Origin: Flammeovirga sp. EKP202
Lineage (GTDB): Bacteria > Bacteroidota > Bacteroidia > Cytophagales > Flammeovirgaceae
DNA length: 64,000 nt
NCBI RefSeq assembly: GCF_014534745.1
Contig: NZ_JACVVP010000009.1
Location: 62,001 to 126,000 of the forward strand
Direction: 5' to 3'
In this document: positions 52,491 to 60,814 of the stretch, one piece after another
How the letters are laid out: each line of letters starts with the position of its first letter
Numbering within the stretch: position 1 is the stretch's first letter
Position numbers and translations under genes: made by a program
Notes under the pieces: model-generated
What the model was told of the DNA's origin: nothing
The model's input: the letters and a program-made list of their open reading frames with translations, nothing else
Database searches by the model: none

Positions 52491-54416
52491 CTAATACATT
52501 AACTCAAAAGCACTTCGATAAGCACCAATTTCTTGTGTGTAATCCACAAACTCTTTGTAGAATTTATGTCTGCAAATTGTACTTGAATCTCCAATCACTA
52601 CAAGTTTCTTCTTTGCTCTGGTCATGGCTACATTCATTCTTTTAGTATTTTGAAGGAATCCTATGATGCCATCTTCATTTGAACGTACTAAACTGATGTA
52701 GATAATATCTCTTTCTTGCCCCTGAAAGGAGTCTACAGTATTAACATTAATCTTGTTTTTGATATCTTCAGAAAAATCTAGATGATAAAGTGTATTTTTT
52801 AGTTCTTTTACTTGTGCCTTGTAGGGAGTGATTACTCCGATGTTTTGTACCTCCTCGAATTTATTCATTTGCTTAATTTCATCGAAATACACACTCATAT
52901 GTTTTTGAAGAATATCGGCTTCTTCACGATTACTTGTGCTTAAAGATTCAGGGTCAGTGTAATCATTGAAACCTGTTCCCGCAGTATCAATAAATTCTAG
53001 TGGTAAATCTCCATCAAAAATGAGATGATCTTTTACATTTTCATTGGCAATAAGGCTGTTGTTGTAAAAATAGGTAGATGAAAAATTCATGATTTTTTCA
53101 TTCATCCTATATTGTTCTTGGAGCATCACATCCACCTTCTTGTTCGTAATAAGCTGCTCAAATAAAGTCGTTTCTAATCCCTCTTTTGCCGCTTTTATAG
53201 ACTTAATAGTAGGAGGTAGTTGTTGGTGGTCACCAGCGAGAATTATTCTGTCAGCTCTTTGAATCGGAATCCAAGTTGCCGCTTCTAAGCCTTGTCCGGC
53301 TTCATCTATATACACAGTTGAGAATCTTTTTCCTCTTAAAACTTGGGTTGATGAACCAACAAGTGTACAAGCAATGACTTGTGCCTTTTCAATAATATCA
53401 TTGGCAATATATTCTGAAAGTGACCTCACTTCTTTTCTAAGCTTATTGGCCTCTGTCCATAACATTCTTCTTTCTTCTCGTTCCTCTCTACCAAAATTGC
53501 GTTTATATTTTTGAGCTGCATTTCGGTACTGACTTTCTTGCTGTTTTACCGCTTTTAATTCTTTATAGCGAATGTGTTTTGTTGTTTTTACATCAATAGT
53601 TTGTTGAAGAATTGTATCTGTGATTCTTGCAGGGTGTCCTAAACGGACTACATTTATTTTTTTATCAACAAGCTTTTCAGTTAAAAGGTCGACAGCGGCA
53701 TTACTTGGAGCACAAACTAGCACTTGATCGGTATCCTTGAGGTTTTGAATAATACATTGAATAATGGTAGTTGTCTTACCTGTACCTGGAGGTCCGTGGA
53801 TAATGGCAACATCTTCGGCTCCTAATACATTCATTAAAGCCTTATTCTGACTATCATTGAGGTAAGGGATATTGTATTGGTAAATTGATTTAAATTTGGC
53901 CTGTAAATCTCCGAAAAAGATGTTTTTATGTTTTTGTAGTTGAGTGTCTTCACTATTCATACATAATGTAATGGCCCTTTCCATTTCTTTATATGTACTT
54001 TCATCAAACAATAACTGAATGCCAAGTTGACCATCATTAATCCAGTCAGGGGCGTCATCAGCGTTCAGTGTTAGGGTCATTGTATCTCTTTTTACATAAT
54101 TGACCACTGCTTTTACATTTTCTTTATGCTCCTCATTTTTACCAGCAGTAGAAAATAATGATATACTTTTTCCCGATTGGAAAACATGACTTTCGGAATG
54201 ATTTTCATTCCGAGTGACTTCAATAATGATACGGTCGCCAGCATCAAAAGAAGTTTTTTGAAGTTGAACAGGGTGCCAGCAAATACCTCTTTTTCTCCTT
54301 TCTTCAATGGAGGTATCACTCATTAATTTTTTGTATTGTTCTAAGTCTTCCTTTCTTTCTAACTGAAGTAGTTCTAGTTGTTTTTTAAAGTGTTCCTTTA
54401 TTTGTTCTTTATTCAT
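52491..54416 (-). CDS. UPF1/IGHMBP2-like superfamily 1B helicase
   Basis: A 641-aa DNA/RNA helicase of the UPF1-like SF1 group. An N-terminal beta-barrel 1B-type region (about 45-170) precedes the core: Walker A IIHGPPGTGKTTTI (about 207-219), CAPSNAAVDLL (~236, motif Ia), DEAGQGLEAATW (~372, motif II), GDHQQLPPTI (~397, motif III), LQEQYRMNEKI (~435, motif IV), VDSFQGQERDIIYIS (~573, motif V) and NVAMTRAKKKLVVIGD (~605, motif VI). A long helical insertion (about 285-330, YRNAAQKYKRNFGREERE) is the 1C-like stalk. Bacterial members of this group are widespread with roles unproven (DNA repair or R-loop removal). It is monocistronic, converges on the caspase-like gene and is divergent from the TonB-type receptor. 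Confidence 0.93.
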   Translation of the reverse strand: MNKEQIKEHFKKQLELLQLERKEDLEQYKKLMSDTSIEERRKRGICWHPVQLQKTSFDAGDRIIIEVTRNENHSESHVFQSGKSISLFSTAGKNEEHKENVKAVVNYVKRDTMTLTLNADDAPDWINDGQLGIQLLFDESTYKEMERAITLCMNSEDTQLQKHKNIFFGDLQAKFKSIYQYNIPYLNDSQNKALMNVLGAEDVAIIHGPPGTGKTTTIIQCIIQNLKDTDQVLVCAPSNAAVDLLTEKLVDKKINVVRLGHPARITDTILQQTIDVKTTKHIRYKELKAVKQQESQYRNAAQKYKRNFGREEREERRMLWTEANKLRKEVRSLSEYIANDIIEKAQVIACTLVGSSTQVLRGKRFSTVYIDEAGQGLEAATWIPIQRADRIILAGDHQQLPPTIKSIKAAKEGLETTLFEQLITNKKVDVMLQEQYRMNEKIMNFSSTYFYNNSLIANENVKDHLIFDGDLPLEFIDTAGTGFNDYTDPESLSTSNREEADILQKHMSVYFDEIKQMNKFEEVQNIGVITPYKAQVKELKNTLYHLDFSEDIKNKINVNTVDSFQGQERDIIYISLVRSNEDGIIGFLQNTKRMNVAMTRAKKKLVVIGDSSTICRHKFYKEFVDYTQEIGAYRSAFELMY

Positions 54417-54780
54417 ATTCTTCCTTTTGCTTCTAATCTACATAAATGATTTAATTTTTTTTGAGAAAAATACGAATTCCTGCAACCCTTTGTCATAAAC
54501 CCTGTCTTTAACAATGAAAACAGTTTAAATTATAATTTTCGTACGATAATGAACAAGTGTGTTCAACAGTGTTACAGAATTACCCTCTGTTTTAATGAAT
54601 TTATAATTTTTACTATGATTTGTTTGTGAATTTAAAATTGAACGTCTATAATTGAATTAATTATTAAAGAATGTGAAACTTAATCAACTTCCAGTTAAGT
54701 AATTAACATTCAATTAAATCTATGTAACTGTTCATGTGAGCAGCAATTAACTATTAGTGTCAAATTATTTTATACAATCT
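54417..54780. other. Divergent intergenic region between the helicase and the receptor gene
   Basis: 364 AT-rich bases. No ORF or RNA is supported. It contains one clear operator-like palindrome (TGAACA-N4-TGTTCA at 54550-54565). No exact -7 promoter match was found on either strand. Confidence 0.5.
54550..54565. promoter_or_regulatory. Operator-like palindrome upstream of the helicase and receptor genes
   Basis: TGAACA-AGTG-TGTTCA is a perfect 6-bp inverted repeat with a 4-base spacer, in a divergent promoter region. The spacing suits a dimeric helix-turn-helix repressor or activator; the protein is unknown. Confidence 0.35.
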
Positions 54781-57180
54781 ATGAAGACTTCTACACTCGT
54801 ATGTGCATATATTACGTTTATATGCCTAACCTTTACGTCATTTACAACTTTGGCCAATGAGCCACTTGCCAAAGGAATAGTGAAAGGACGTTTAATTGAT
54901 CAAGATAACAATCAACCTGTCGGATATGCATCAATTGCATTATTAGATGCTTCAAAAAAATCTGTTACTGGAGCCATGTCTGATGATAATGGGGAATTCT
55001 CACTTACAAAAGTACCGTTAGGGAAATACAATTTAGTGGTGCAGTTTATCGGATACGAAAAGTACATCGAAGAAATTGAATTAACAGCCAAAAAATCAAA
55101 GCTTGACTTAGGTGAAATTGTATTGGTTTCGTCAGTGGAGCAATTAGAAGAAGTTGAAATCACTGGAGAAAAATCTTTTATCGAAAATAGAATTGATAAA
55201 AAGGTAATCAATGTAAGTGAGGCTATGATTGCTGATGGTAATTCTACTTCAGAAATTTTAAATACTCTGCCTGAGGTGAATGTAGGAGCTGATGGTACTA
55301 TTTCCTTGAGAGGAGATAACAATGTAAGAGTGTTATTGGATGGAAAGCCCTCTCAAATGGATATCAACCAAATTTTACAGTCGTTACCGGCAGATGCAGT
55401 GGATAAGATTGAGGTCATCACCAACCCATCCTCAAAGTATGATCCAGATGGCCTTTCTGGTATTATCAATGTGATCACAAAAAAAGATGCTCTAAAAGGT
55501 TTTAACGGTAACTTTAGTTTGAATGCGGGTTCAAATAATAAATACTCAGGGTTCCTTGGTTTGAATTACAGAGTAAAGAAATTAAACTTTTTTGGGCAGA
55601 CTTACATGAGCTCAAATCAGTGGGATAATACTAGAACATTAAACAGAGATTATACAGATACCACTATCAATAGTCTTCGTCAAAATGAAAAAATCAATGA
55701 CGATAACAGATTTGGAAATGTACGTTTAGGGATGGATTACTTCTGGGATTCTACGAATACTTCAACCTTTGCTTTTGAGAGATGGAGATGGGAGTCTGAT
55801 GTGTTATCTGAGTTTACCAACGAATATGTGAATGGTGATCAAGTGGAAGATAGTAATTTTCAATTGGGTAAAAACTACAACTTAGCTCAAGGAAATAATT
55901 TCAACTTGAATCATAGAAAAGAATTTGAGAAGGGTAATTTAGAAATTGATCTATTTGCCAATATTGGAGAGGCTGATATTGTACCTCAAAATGCACAGAA
56001 AATAGGTAATGGTGAATGGCAACAAATTAATAGAAATAACAACTCTGCCAACTGGTTCTACACTCAATTAGGTGTTGATTATGATCAGCAGATTAATGAT
56101 AAATCATCTTTTGAAGTAGGCTATAAAGGTCAAATGACAGATGCTGAAATGAGAGTACAGAGTATCAATTTTATTAACGATGACACTTTATCGTATACTT
56201 ACCCTTATTTAGAGCAGGTCCACGCAGCATATGGTTCTTATTCATTACAGTTGGGTAAAACACGTATTAAGGCAGGTTTAAGAGCAGAGTCAGCTTTAAT
56301 GGAGGGTAAGATCACAAACTCTTCAATTGCAGATACAACTTATACTATTGACTATCAGTCATTATTCCCGTCTTTGCATGTACAACATAAATTAGATGAC
56401 AAAAATACTGTTGGTATCAGCTACAGTAGAAGAATTAAGAGACCAAATGTGATGCAGTTATTGCCGATTGAGATGTCTTCAAATCCACAAAGTGTAATGA
56501 GAGGTAACCCAGGTCTACAGCCGTCATATACCAACTCAATGGAACTTTCTTACGGTTTTATGGGAGGAGCGTTTAGCGTAAATACTGCCGTTTATATGAG
56601 ACATTCTACTGATATCATTAGAGAGATTGTTGAATACGATAATGACAGAGATTTAACTGTAATTACTTACAGAAACTTAGGAGAGTCAATGACAGGTGGT
56701 ATGTCAGTATCTTCAAATTACAATATGACGAAATGGTGGGAATGGAATGGCTCCGTTGATTTATATTACTTGGATATCCAAGATGATAATGAGGAGTTTA
56801 CTATTCCAACGGATAGCAATCCAATAAACTGGTCGGCAAAATTGAGTGCTAAAGTGACACCAATGAAAACATTGACTGTACAGTTGATGGGTAGATATAC
56901 TGCACAAAATTATGATGCACAAAGAATTACAGATCCACAATATTCAATGGATTTAGCCATTAAAAAATCAATTTTAAATCATAAAGGAAACTTGAGTTTC
57001 AAAATCAATAACCTTCTTTACAGCGGTGAGCAAAGAACTGCTTATGGTGATGGTTTTGTAGAAATGACAGATTTCCAACAAGAAAGTCCTGTATATAGAT
57101 TATCATTCTCGTATGCATTTGGTGGTCAATTCCAAGGCCGTCAAAAGAGAAAGTTACAATCTAGTGGAGGAGGATTATAG
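54781..57180 (+). CDS. TonB-dependent-type outer-membrane receptor (outer membrane beta-barrel family)
   Basis: A 799-aa outer-membrane protein from ATG 54781; a GTG 24 bases earlier is unlikely because the ATG opens a normal signal peptide (1-25, FTSFTTLA). Residues 32-115 are a carboxypeptidase-regulatory-like domain (GIVKGRLIDQDNNQPVGYAS, FSLTKVPLGKYNLVVQFIGY). A plug domain follows (about 130-235, SEILNTLPEVNVGADGTISL and VRVLLDGKPSQ, KIEVITNPSSKYDPDG), then a 22-strand-type barrel rich in aromatic and Asn residues to an end YRLSFSYAFGG. It belongs to the Bacteroidota barrel family that lacks an obvious TonB box. No SusD partner is encoded. The ligand is unknown. A terminator follows. Confidence 0.9.
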   Translation: MKTSTLVCAYITFICLTFTSFTTLANEPLAKGIVKGRLIDQDNNQPVGYASIALLDASKKSVTGAMSDDNGEFSLTKVPLGKYNLVVQFIGYEKYIEEIELTAKKSKLDLGEIVLVSSVEQLEEVEITGEKSFIENRIDKKVINVSEAMIADGNSTSEILNTLPEVNVGADGTISLRGDNNVRVLLDGKPSQMDINQILQSLPADAVDKIEVITNPSSKYDPDGLSGIINVITKKDALKGFNGNFSLNAGSNNKYSGFLGLNYRVKKLNFFGQTYMSSNQWDNTRTLNRDYTDTTINSLRQNEKINDDNRFGNVRLGMDYFWDSTNTSTFAFERWRWESDVLSEFTNEYVNGDQVEDSNFQLGKNYNLAQGNNFNLNHRKEFEKGNLEIDLFANIGEADIVPQNAQKIGNGEWQQINRNNNSANWFYTQLGVDYDQQINDKSSFEVGYKGQMTDAEMRVQSINFINDDTLSYTYPYLEQVHAAYGSYSLQLGKTRIKAGLRAESALMEGKITNSSIADTTYTIDYQSLFPSLHVQHKLDDKNTVGISYSRRIKRPNVMQLLPIEMSSNPQSVMRGNPGLQPSYTNSMELSYGFMGGAFSVNTAVYMRHSTDIIREIVEYDNDRDLTVITYRNLGESMTGGMSVSSNYNMTKWWEWNGSVDLYYLDIQDDNEEFTIPTDSNPINWSAKLSAKVTPMKTLTVQLMGRYTAQNYDAQRITDPQYSMDLAIKKSILNHKGNLSFKINNLLYSGEQRTAYGDGFVEMTDFQQESPVYRLSFSYAFGGQFQGRQKRKLQSSGGGL

Positions 57181-57210
57181 CATGTATTCATAGATAATAG
57201 TATATAAAGT

Positions 57211-57247
57211 AATACTACCCGACATTTGTTGGGTAGCATTCTTTATG
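57211..57247. terminator. Hairpin between the receptor and rhodanese genes
   Basis: AATACTACCCGACA pairs with TGTTGGGTAGCATT with G-T and end mismatches and a 2-base loop. It sits between convergent stops; the T tract is weak. Confidence 0.6.
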
Positions 57248-57258
57248 TACTATTGTTT

Positions 57259-57561
57259 TTACTTTAGATTGGTCCAACCTCCAGCATTATGTATTTCTTT
57301 TACGCCTGCTTTTTTAATTTTTGAAATGGCATTAGAAGCCCTAATTCCTGATTTACAAACAACCACCAAAGGTTCACCAAGTTTCAATATTTCTGGCATT
57401 CTTTTACTGACTTGATCCAGAGGTATATTGATGGATCCTTTGTAATTGCCAGAAGAAAATTCACCTGTTGTTCTAACATCTAAAACTTTCGAACCATTTG
57501 CTACTAATTCGTTATAGTCTACTTTAGGTCCAAGACCAAATAATTTTCTTAAAAATCCCAT
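57259..57561 (-). CDS. Rhodanese-like sulfurtransferase
   Basis: A 100-aa single rhodanese domain that carries sulfur as a cysteine persulfide. The family CDC25/rhodanese A motif KVLDVRTTGEFSSGNYKGSINIP (in pieces, residues 23-45) and the active loop VVVCKSGIRASNA (Cys about 69; loop CKSGIR of six residues) are present, and it ends IHNAGGWTNL. The N-terminal ~12 residues (MGFLRKLFGLGPK) are amphipathic and could rest on the membrane. A Crp/Fnr regulator gene lies 67 bases upstream on the same strand, so sulfur or redox stress control is plausible. It converges on the TonB-type receptor. Confidence 0.93.
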   Translation of the reverse strand: MGFLRKLFGLGPKVDYNELVANGSKVLDVRTTGEFSSGNYKGSINIPLDQVSKRMPEILKLGEPLVVVCKSGIRASNAISKIKKAGVKEIHNAGGWTNLK

Positions 57562-57628
57562 AGTGTGTTTTTTATATTTGATGATAGAACAAAATTAACG
57601 AAACAAAAGAATTACTCTGTGATAAATG

Positions 57629-58261
57629 TTACGCAAGCAATTCAACTTTATTTCTACCCAATTTTACTTTTCCTATTTTTTCCAATTGTTTTAATAATCT
57701 TGAGATCACTTCTCTTGAAGTATTTAGGTTTAAGGCAATCTCCGAATGAGAAATATGTAAAAGGTCTGTATCCTTGATATCCCTTACTTTTTGGAGATAG
57801 TTGATTAATCGCTCATCCATTTTCTTAAATGCCAATTCATCAATCGCTTTTAATAAACCATCAAAACGTACTTTATAGGCATGCATCACAAAATCTCTCC
57901 ATTCAGGAAAACGAGCCATCCAATCATTAATAATGGTTAGAGGAACTTTGTAGACTAAGGATTTTTCTTCAGCAGTCACTCTAACAGCACTTTCTTGGTA
58001 CATCATAGAGATAGTACATGTTTCGCCATATTCTAAATAGTAAAGAAAAAGCTCATTGCCTTCATCATCTTCTCTTGTAACCTTTAGTACCCCGTTTGTG
58101 ACAATGGGTACAAAAGTCATTTCCTCATTTAGATCAATCAAAAACTCACCTTCATCAATTGATATTAATTCTCCTTCGGATAAAAACTCTTGCTTTAACG
58201 GATGATCTAATGGGAGAGTAGGGAAGCTGTTTTGAATAAATTGCTCAATATTATTTTCCAT
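57629..58261 (-). CDS. Crp/Fnr-family transcription regulator
   Basis: A 210-aa regulator. The N-terminal cNMP-type barrel (about 20-125) includes EFLIDLNEEMTFVPIVTNGVL and VTREDDEGNELFLYYLEYGETCTI. The C-terminal winged helix (about 150-210) carries LLHISHSEIALNLNTSREVISRLLKQLEKIG in pieces, a typical Crp/Fnr recognition helix. The phosphate-binding R-x-A pair of CAP is absent, and no cluster-binding cysteines are found, so the ligand is unknown. The nearest relatives among Bacteroidota are small regulators placed beside sulfur and nitrosative-stress genes. The rhodanese gene follows 67 bases downstream. The start at 58261 keeps the complete barrel. Confidence 0.93.
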   Translation of the reverse strand: MENNIEQFIQNSFPTLPLDHPLKQEFLSEGELISIDEGEFLIDLNEEMTFVPIVTNGVLKVTREDDEGNELFLYYLEYGETCTISMMYQESAVRVTAEEKSLVYKVPLTIINDWMARFPEWRDFVMHAYKVRFDGLLKAIDELAFKKMDERLINYLQKVRDIKDTDLLHISHSEIALNLNTSREVISRLLKQLEKIGKVKLGRNKVELLA

Positions 58262-58428
58262 AACAAATTAATATATGATGGTTTTTACATGTTTCAAATT
58301 TACTTTATTCTTATTACTCTTAATAATGTTTTTATAAATATTATGATTAGGTAGAAATTAAGAGTATTTCAACATTTGATCAATTATTATTCATAAACCT
58401 ATGCTAGGTTCGTCTTTAAAATTTGTAT

Positions 58429-58460
58429 TTTGGAGAATAGGGTAGGGAAATATATTTTTG
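58429..58460 (+). promoter_or_regulatory. Promoter of the DUF985 cupin gene
   Basis: A -33 TTTG (58429-58432), a 20-base spacer and a -7 TATTTTTG (58453-58460) give a full match to the Bacteroidota promoter pattern. The leader would be about 16-20 nt to ATG 58483. It is the best promoter in the window. Confidence 0.7.
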
Positions 58461-58482
58461 CTCAAATAATTAAATATTACAG

Positions 58483-58977
58483 ATGAAAAAAGACGAAATC
58501 ATTAAATTTTTGGATATGACTCCTCATCCTGAAGGAGGGTATTTTTATGAAACATATCGTTCTCATAAGACAATTGAGGTAAATTCGGATCGATTAGAGA
58601 GAAATGCCTCTACTGCTATTTACTATTTAATGGGGAAAAATGAATTTTCTACTTTCCATAAACTAAAATATACGGAGATCTGGCATCATTACGATGGAGC
58701 AAGAGTTAAGATCGTTGAAATCACACCAAAAGGGGAGTTGATTGAAACGATTGTAGGAAAAAACTTTAAGGAGGGAGAAGTTCCTCAATACGTAATAAAA
58801 GGCGGTAATTGGTTTGCAGCTAGAGCTTTAGTGGAGGAAGAAGATGATTATGTTCTTGTAGGATGTACTGTTGCTCCAGGGTTTGAGTTTGAAGATTTCG
58901 AAATTGCCAATATCGAGCATCTTTCGGAGGAATTTCCAGATTTTAAAGAAGTAATTGAGTCTTTCAGAAGAGACTAA
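58483..58977 (+). CDS. DUF985 cupin-domain protein
   Basis: A 164-aa cytoplasmic cupin of the DUF985 family. The blocks TPHPEGGYFYETYRS, STAIYYLMGKNEFSTFHKLK, EIWHHYDGARVKI and NWFAARALVEEEDDYVLVGCTVAPGFEFEDFE are all standard. The residues that would bind a metal (His in FHKL and WHHY, Glu in E-I-W) are present. Some members are related to yeast proteins of unknown function, and the substrate is not known. It has a strong promoter of its own and converges on the PAS kinase gene 11 bases away. Confidence 0.92.
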   Translation: MKKDEIIKFLDMTPHPEGGYFYETYRSHKTIEVNSDRLERNASTAIYYLMGKNEFSTFHKLKYTEIWHHYDGARVKIVEITPKGELIETIVGKNFKEGEVPQYVIKGGNWFAARALVEEEDDYVLVGCTVAPGFEFEDFEIANIEHLSEEFPDFKEVIESFRRD

Positions 58978-58988
58978 ATAAAGTTGTT

Positions 58989-60731
58989 TTATTGAAGGTC
59001 AGGTAAAAGAATTTCAAGCATTTGTGTTCTTTTGTTTGAATTATAATTTACCTGATATTTTCCTTTCAATTTTTCTATGATATCAGTAGTGATAAAGATA
59101 CCTTTAGAAAAATCATTGTGAATATATTCAACCGTATTATTGCGATTAATAATGGAATCGAATGAGTCTTTGGGAGATACATTATCTTCAAAAGATAAAT
59201 AGATTCCATTTTTAATATCCTTAAGAACAATTTTTAAGTCAACATGTATATCTCTCGATACATTTTGTAAAATTGTACTACAGATATTTTTGAACAGTAA
59301 CAGAATACGCTCTCCATCTGAGTAAATTATTCTTTTTGAAAGATTATTTGTAGAGATACAAATGTTATAGCCAGAATTACTGATAAAGGAGTTGAGCTGA
59401 TGGACAATTTTGTTTAAGTCAACAGGTAAAACGTTTAATTCTTTTTTCTGATTATAGTAAAAAGCTAGTATTTTTTGAAGATGCATGTCTTGAGTCCAAA
59501 CTGTTTCTTCTAACATATTTATAAAGTTTGAACCATTATCTTCAACTTTTATTAATTGTATTAATCCTTGAATTGTAGTAATTGGACCTCTTAAATCATG
59601 GGCAGCCCTGTAAACAAAGTGGTCTAACTTATCTTCAATTCTTTTTTGATCTGAAATATTTAAGAAAACCACATTTAAACCAACTGTTTTGCCATTCTCT
59701 AAGATAGGAGTAAAGAAAACTTCAGCCACTTTCCATTCTTTGTCATACAGAATTGTAAAGCTACCAAACTGGGTATTTTGTGACTTCAAAGTTTCATGCA
59801 TGAGGTGATAAATATTAACACCCGATTCATTTTTTATAATCTCTTTAATGGTTAAACCATAATTGTTTTTGGATAGAAAATTAGATGTCATAGCATCATT
59901 CGATTGTCCGGTCCAAAACAACTTAAGTTGAAGATCAAATTGACAAATTTTTATTTTTGAGTTGTCAAGTACCCCTTCATATCTTCTTGAGTTATCTTTT
60001 AATTCTTTTCTAGCTTTCGTAAGTGCTGTTTGATCTTTAATAACACAAACAATATAAGGTGAGTCATTATCAGAAGTCACTACATTAGCACTTAATTCTA
60101 CATCAAGCCTTTTCTTTTTCTTGGTGATAAGAACTGTTTGAGTAACTATGCTTTTGTTCTTCTTTAGTAAAGAGAATTCATGTTTTCCTTTCTGTTTATC
60201 TTCTAAAGCAATCAATTTGAAGATGGATTGATTTAGTATTTCTTTTTCAGAGTACCCCGTTATTTTTTCAAAAGCAGGGTTGGAAAAGATGACATCTTTC
60301 GAGAAAGGATCTATCCAAATAATGGCATCTAAAGAGTGTATATAGGTGTCTTTAAACCTTCTTAAATGCAATTCCTTCTCTTTATTTACTTCTTCAAAAG
60401 TGGCATTGACTAAGGCTTCATCAATAAAAAAAGGCGAAAGAGTAATCTTGAAAAGGTGAGGTTTTGCATGAATGGAAATTGTAAATTCAAAGACAATAGA
60501 ATCCTGAGTGTCCAAAGCTTCGAATACTTTTTGTTTGAACACAATTTGATTTTTTGGAGAAAGTCCTACGGCTATTGACCTATTTTCTTCAAAGGTATGT
60601 GCGCCATTTAAAAAACCCTTTGAGATGAACTTTATACTACCATTACTATTTAGGATGATGTAATGATTTGTTGTTTTTGAAGCTGTAGAATTCTTTATTT
60701 TTTCTTTGTCATTTTGAAGAAATACATTCAT
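58989..60731 (-). CDS. PAS-domain histidine kinase with degenerate ATPase domain
   Basis: A 580-aa soluble signalling protein. PAS-like units lie at about 22-120, 125-240 (DAIIWIDPFSKDVIFSNPAFEK) and 245-365. A dimerisation/phospho-acceptor helix follows with LDHFVYRAAHDLRGPITTIQ, His about 378, which is the usual H-box. The ATP-binding domain (about 430-580) is worn: LLFKNICSTILQNVSRD takes the place of the N-box but lacks the second Asn, FEDNVSPKDSF replaces the D-x-G-x-G box, and no G-x-G-L-G loop is seen. It may not bind ATP, so it could act as a phosphotransfer or scaffold partner. No response regulator is encoded nearby. The DUF985 gene converges on it. Confidence 0.85.
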   Translation of the reverse strand: MNVFLQNDKEKIKNSTASKTTNHYIILNSNGSIKFISKGFLNGAHTFEENRSIAVGLSPKNQIVFKQKVFEALDTQDSIVFEFTISIHAKPHLFKITLSPFFIDEALVNATFEEVNKEKELHLRRFKDTYIHSLDAIIWIDPFSKDVIFSNPAFEKITGYSEKEILNQSIFKLIALEDKQKGKHEFSLLKKNKSIVTQTVLITKKKKRLDVELSANVVTSDNDSPYIVCVIKDQTALTKARKELKDNSRRYEGVLDNSKIKICQFDLQLKLFWTGQSNDAMTSNFLSKNNYGLTIKEIIKNESGVNIYHLMHETLKSQNTQFGSFTILYDKEWKVAEVFFTPILENGKTVGLNVVFLNISDQKRIEDKLDHFVYRAAHDLRGPITTIQGLIQLIKVEDNGSNFINMLEETVWTQDMHLQKILAFYYNQKKELNVLPVDLNKIVHQLNSFISNSGYNICISTNNLSKRIIYSDGERILLLFKNICSTILQNVSRDIHVDLKIVLKDIKNGIYLSFEDNVSPKDSFDSIINRNNTVEYIHNDFSKGIFITTDIIEKLKGKYQVNYNSNKRTQMLEILLPDLQ

Positions 60732-60814
60732 ATAATTTGCGAGAATAACATTTTGGGTGCTATTATCGACAATTTAATGAATAAGAATCTAAAATGCCTT
60801 AATGGATTTGAGAT

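Noticed and set aside
57612-57632. GTGATAAATGTTAC as a Crp/Fnr site for the rhodanese gene
   Set aside because: Only the outer bases form a dyad, and the sequence overlaps the end of the regulator's coding region.
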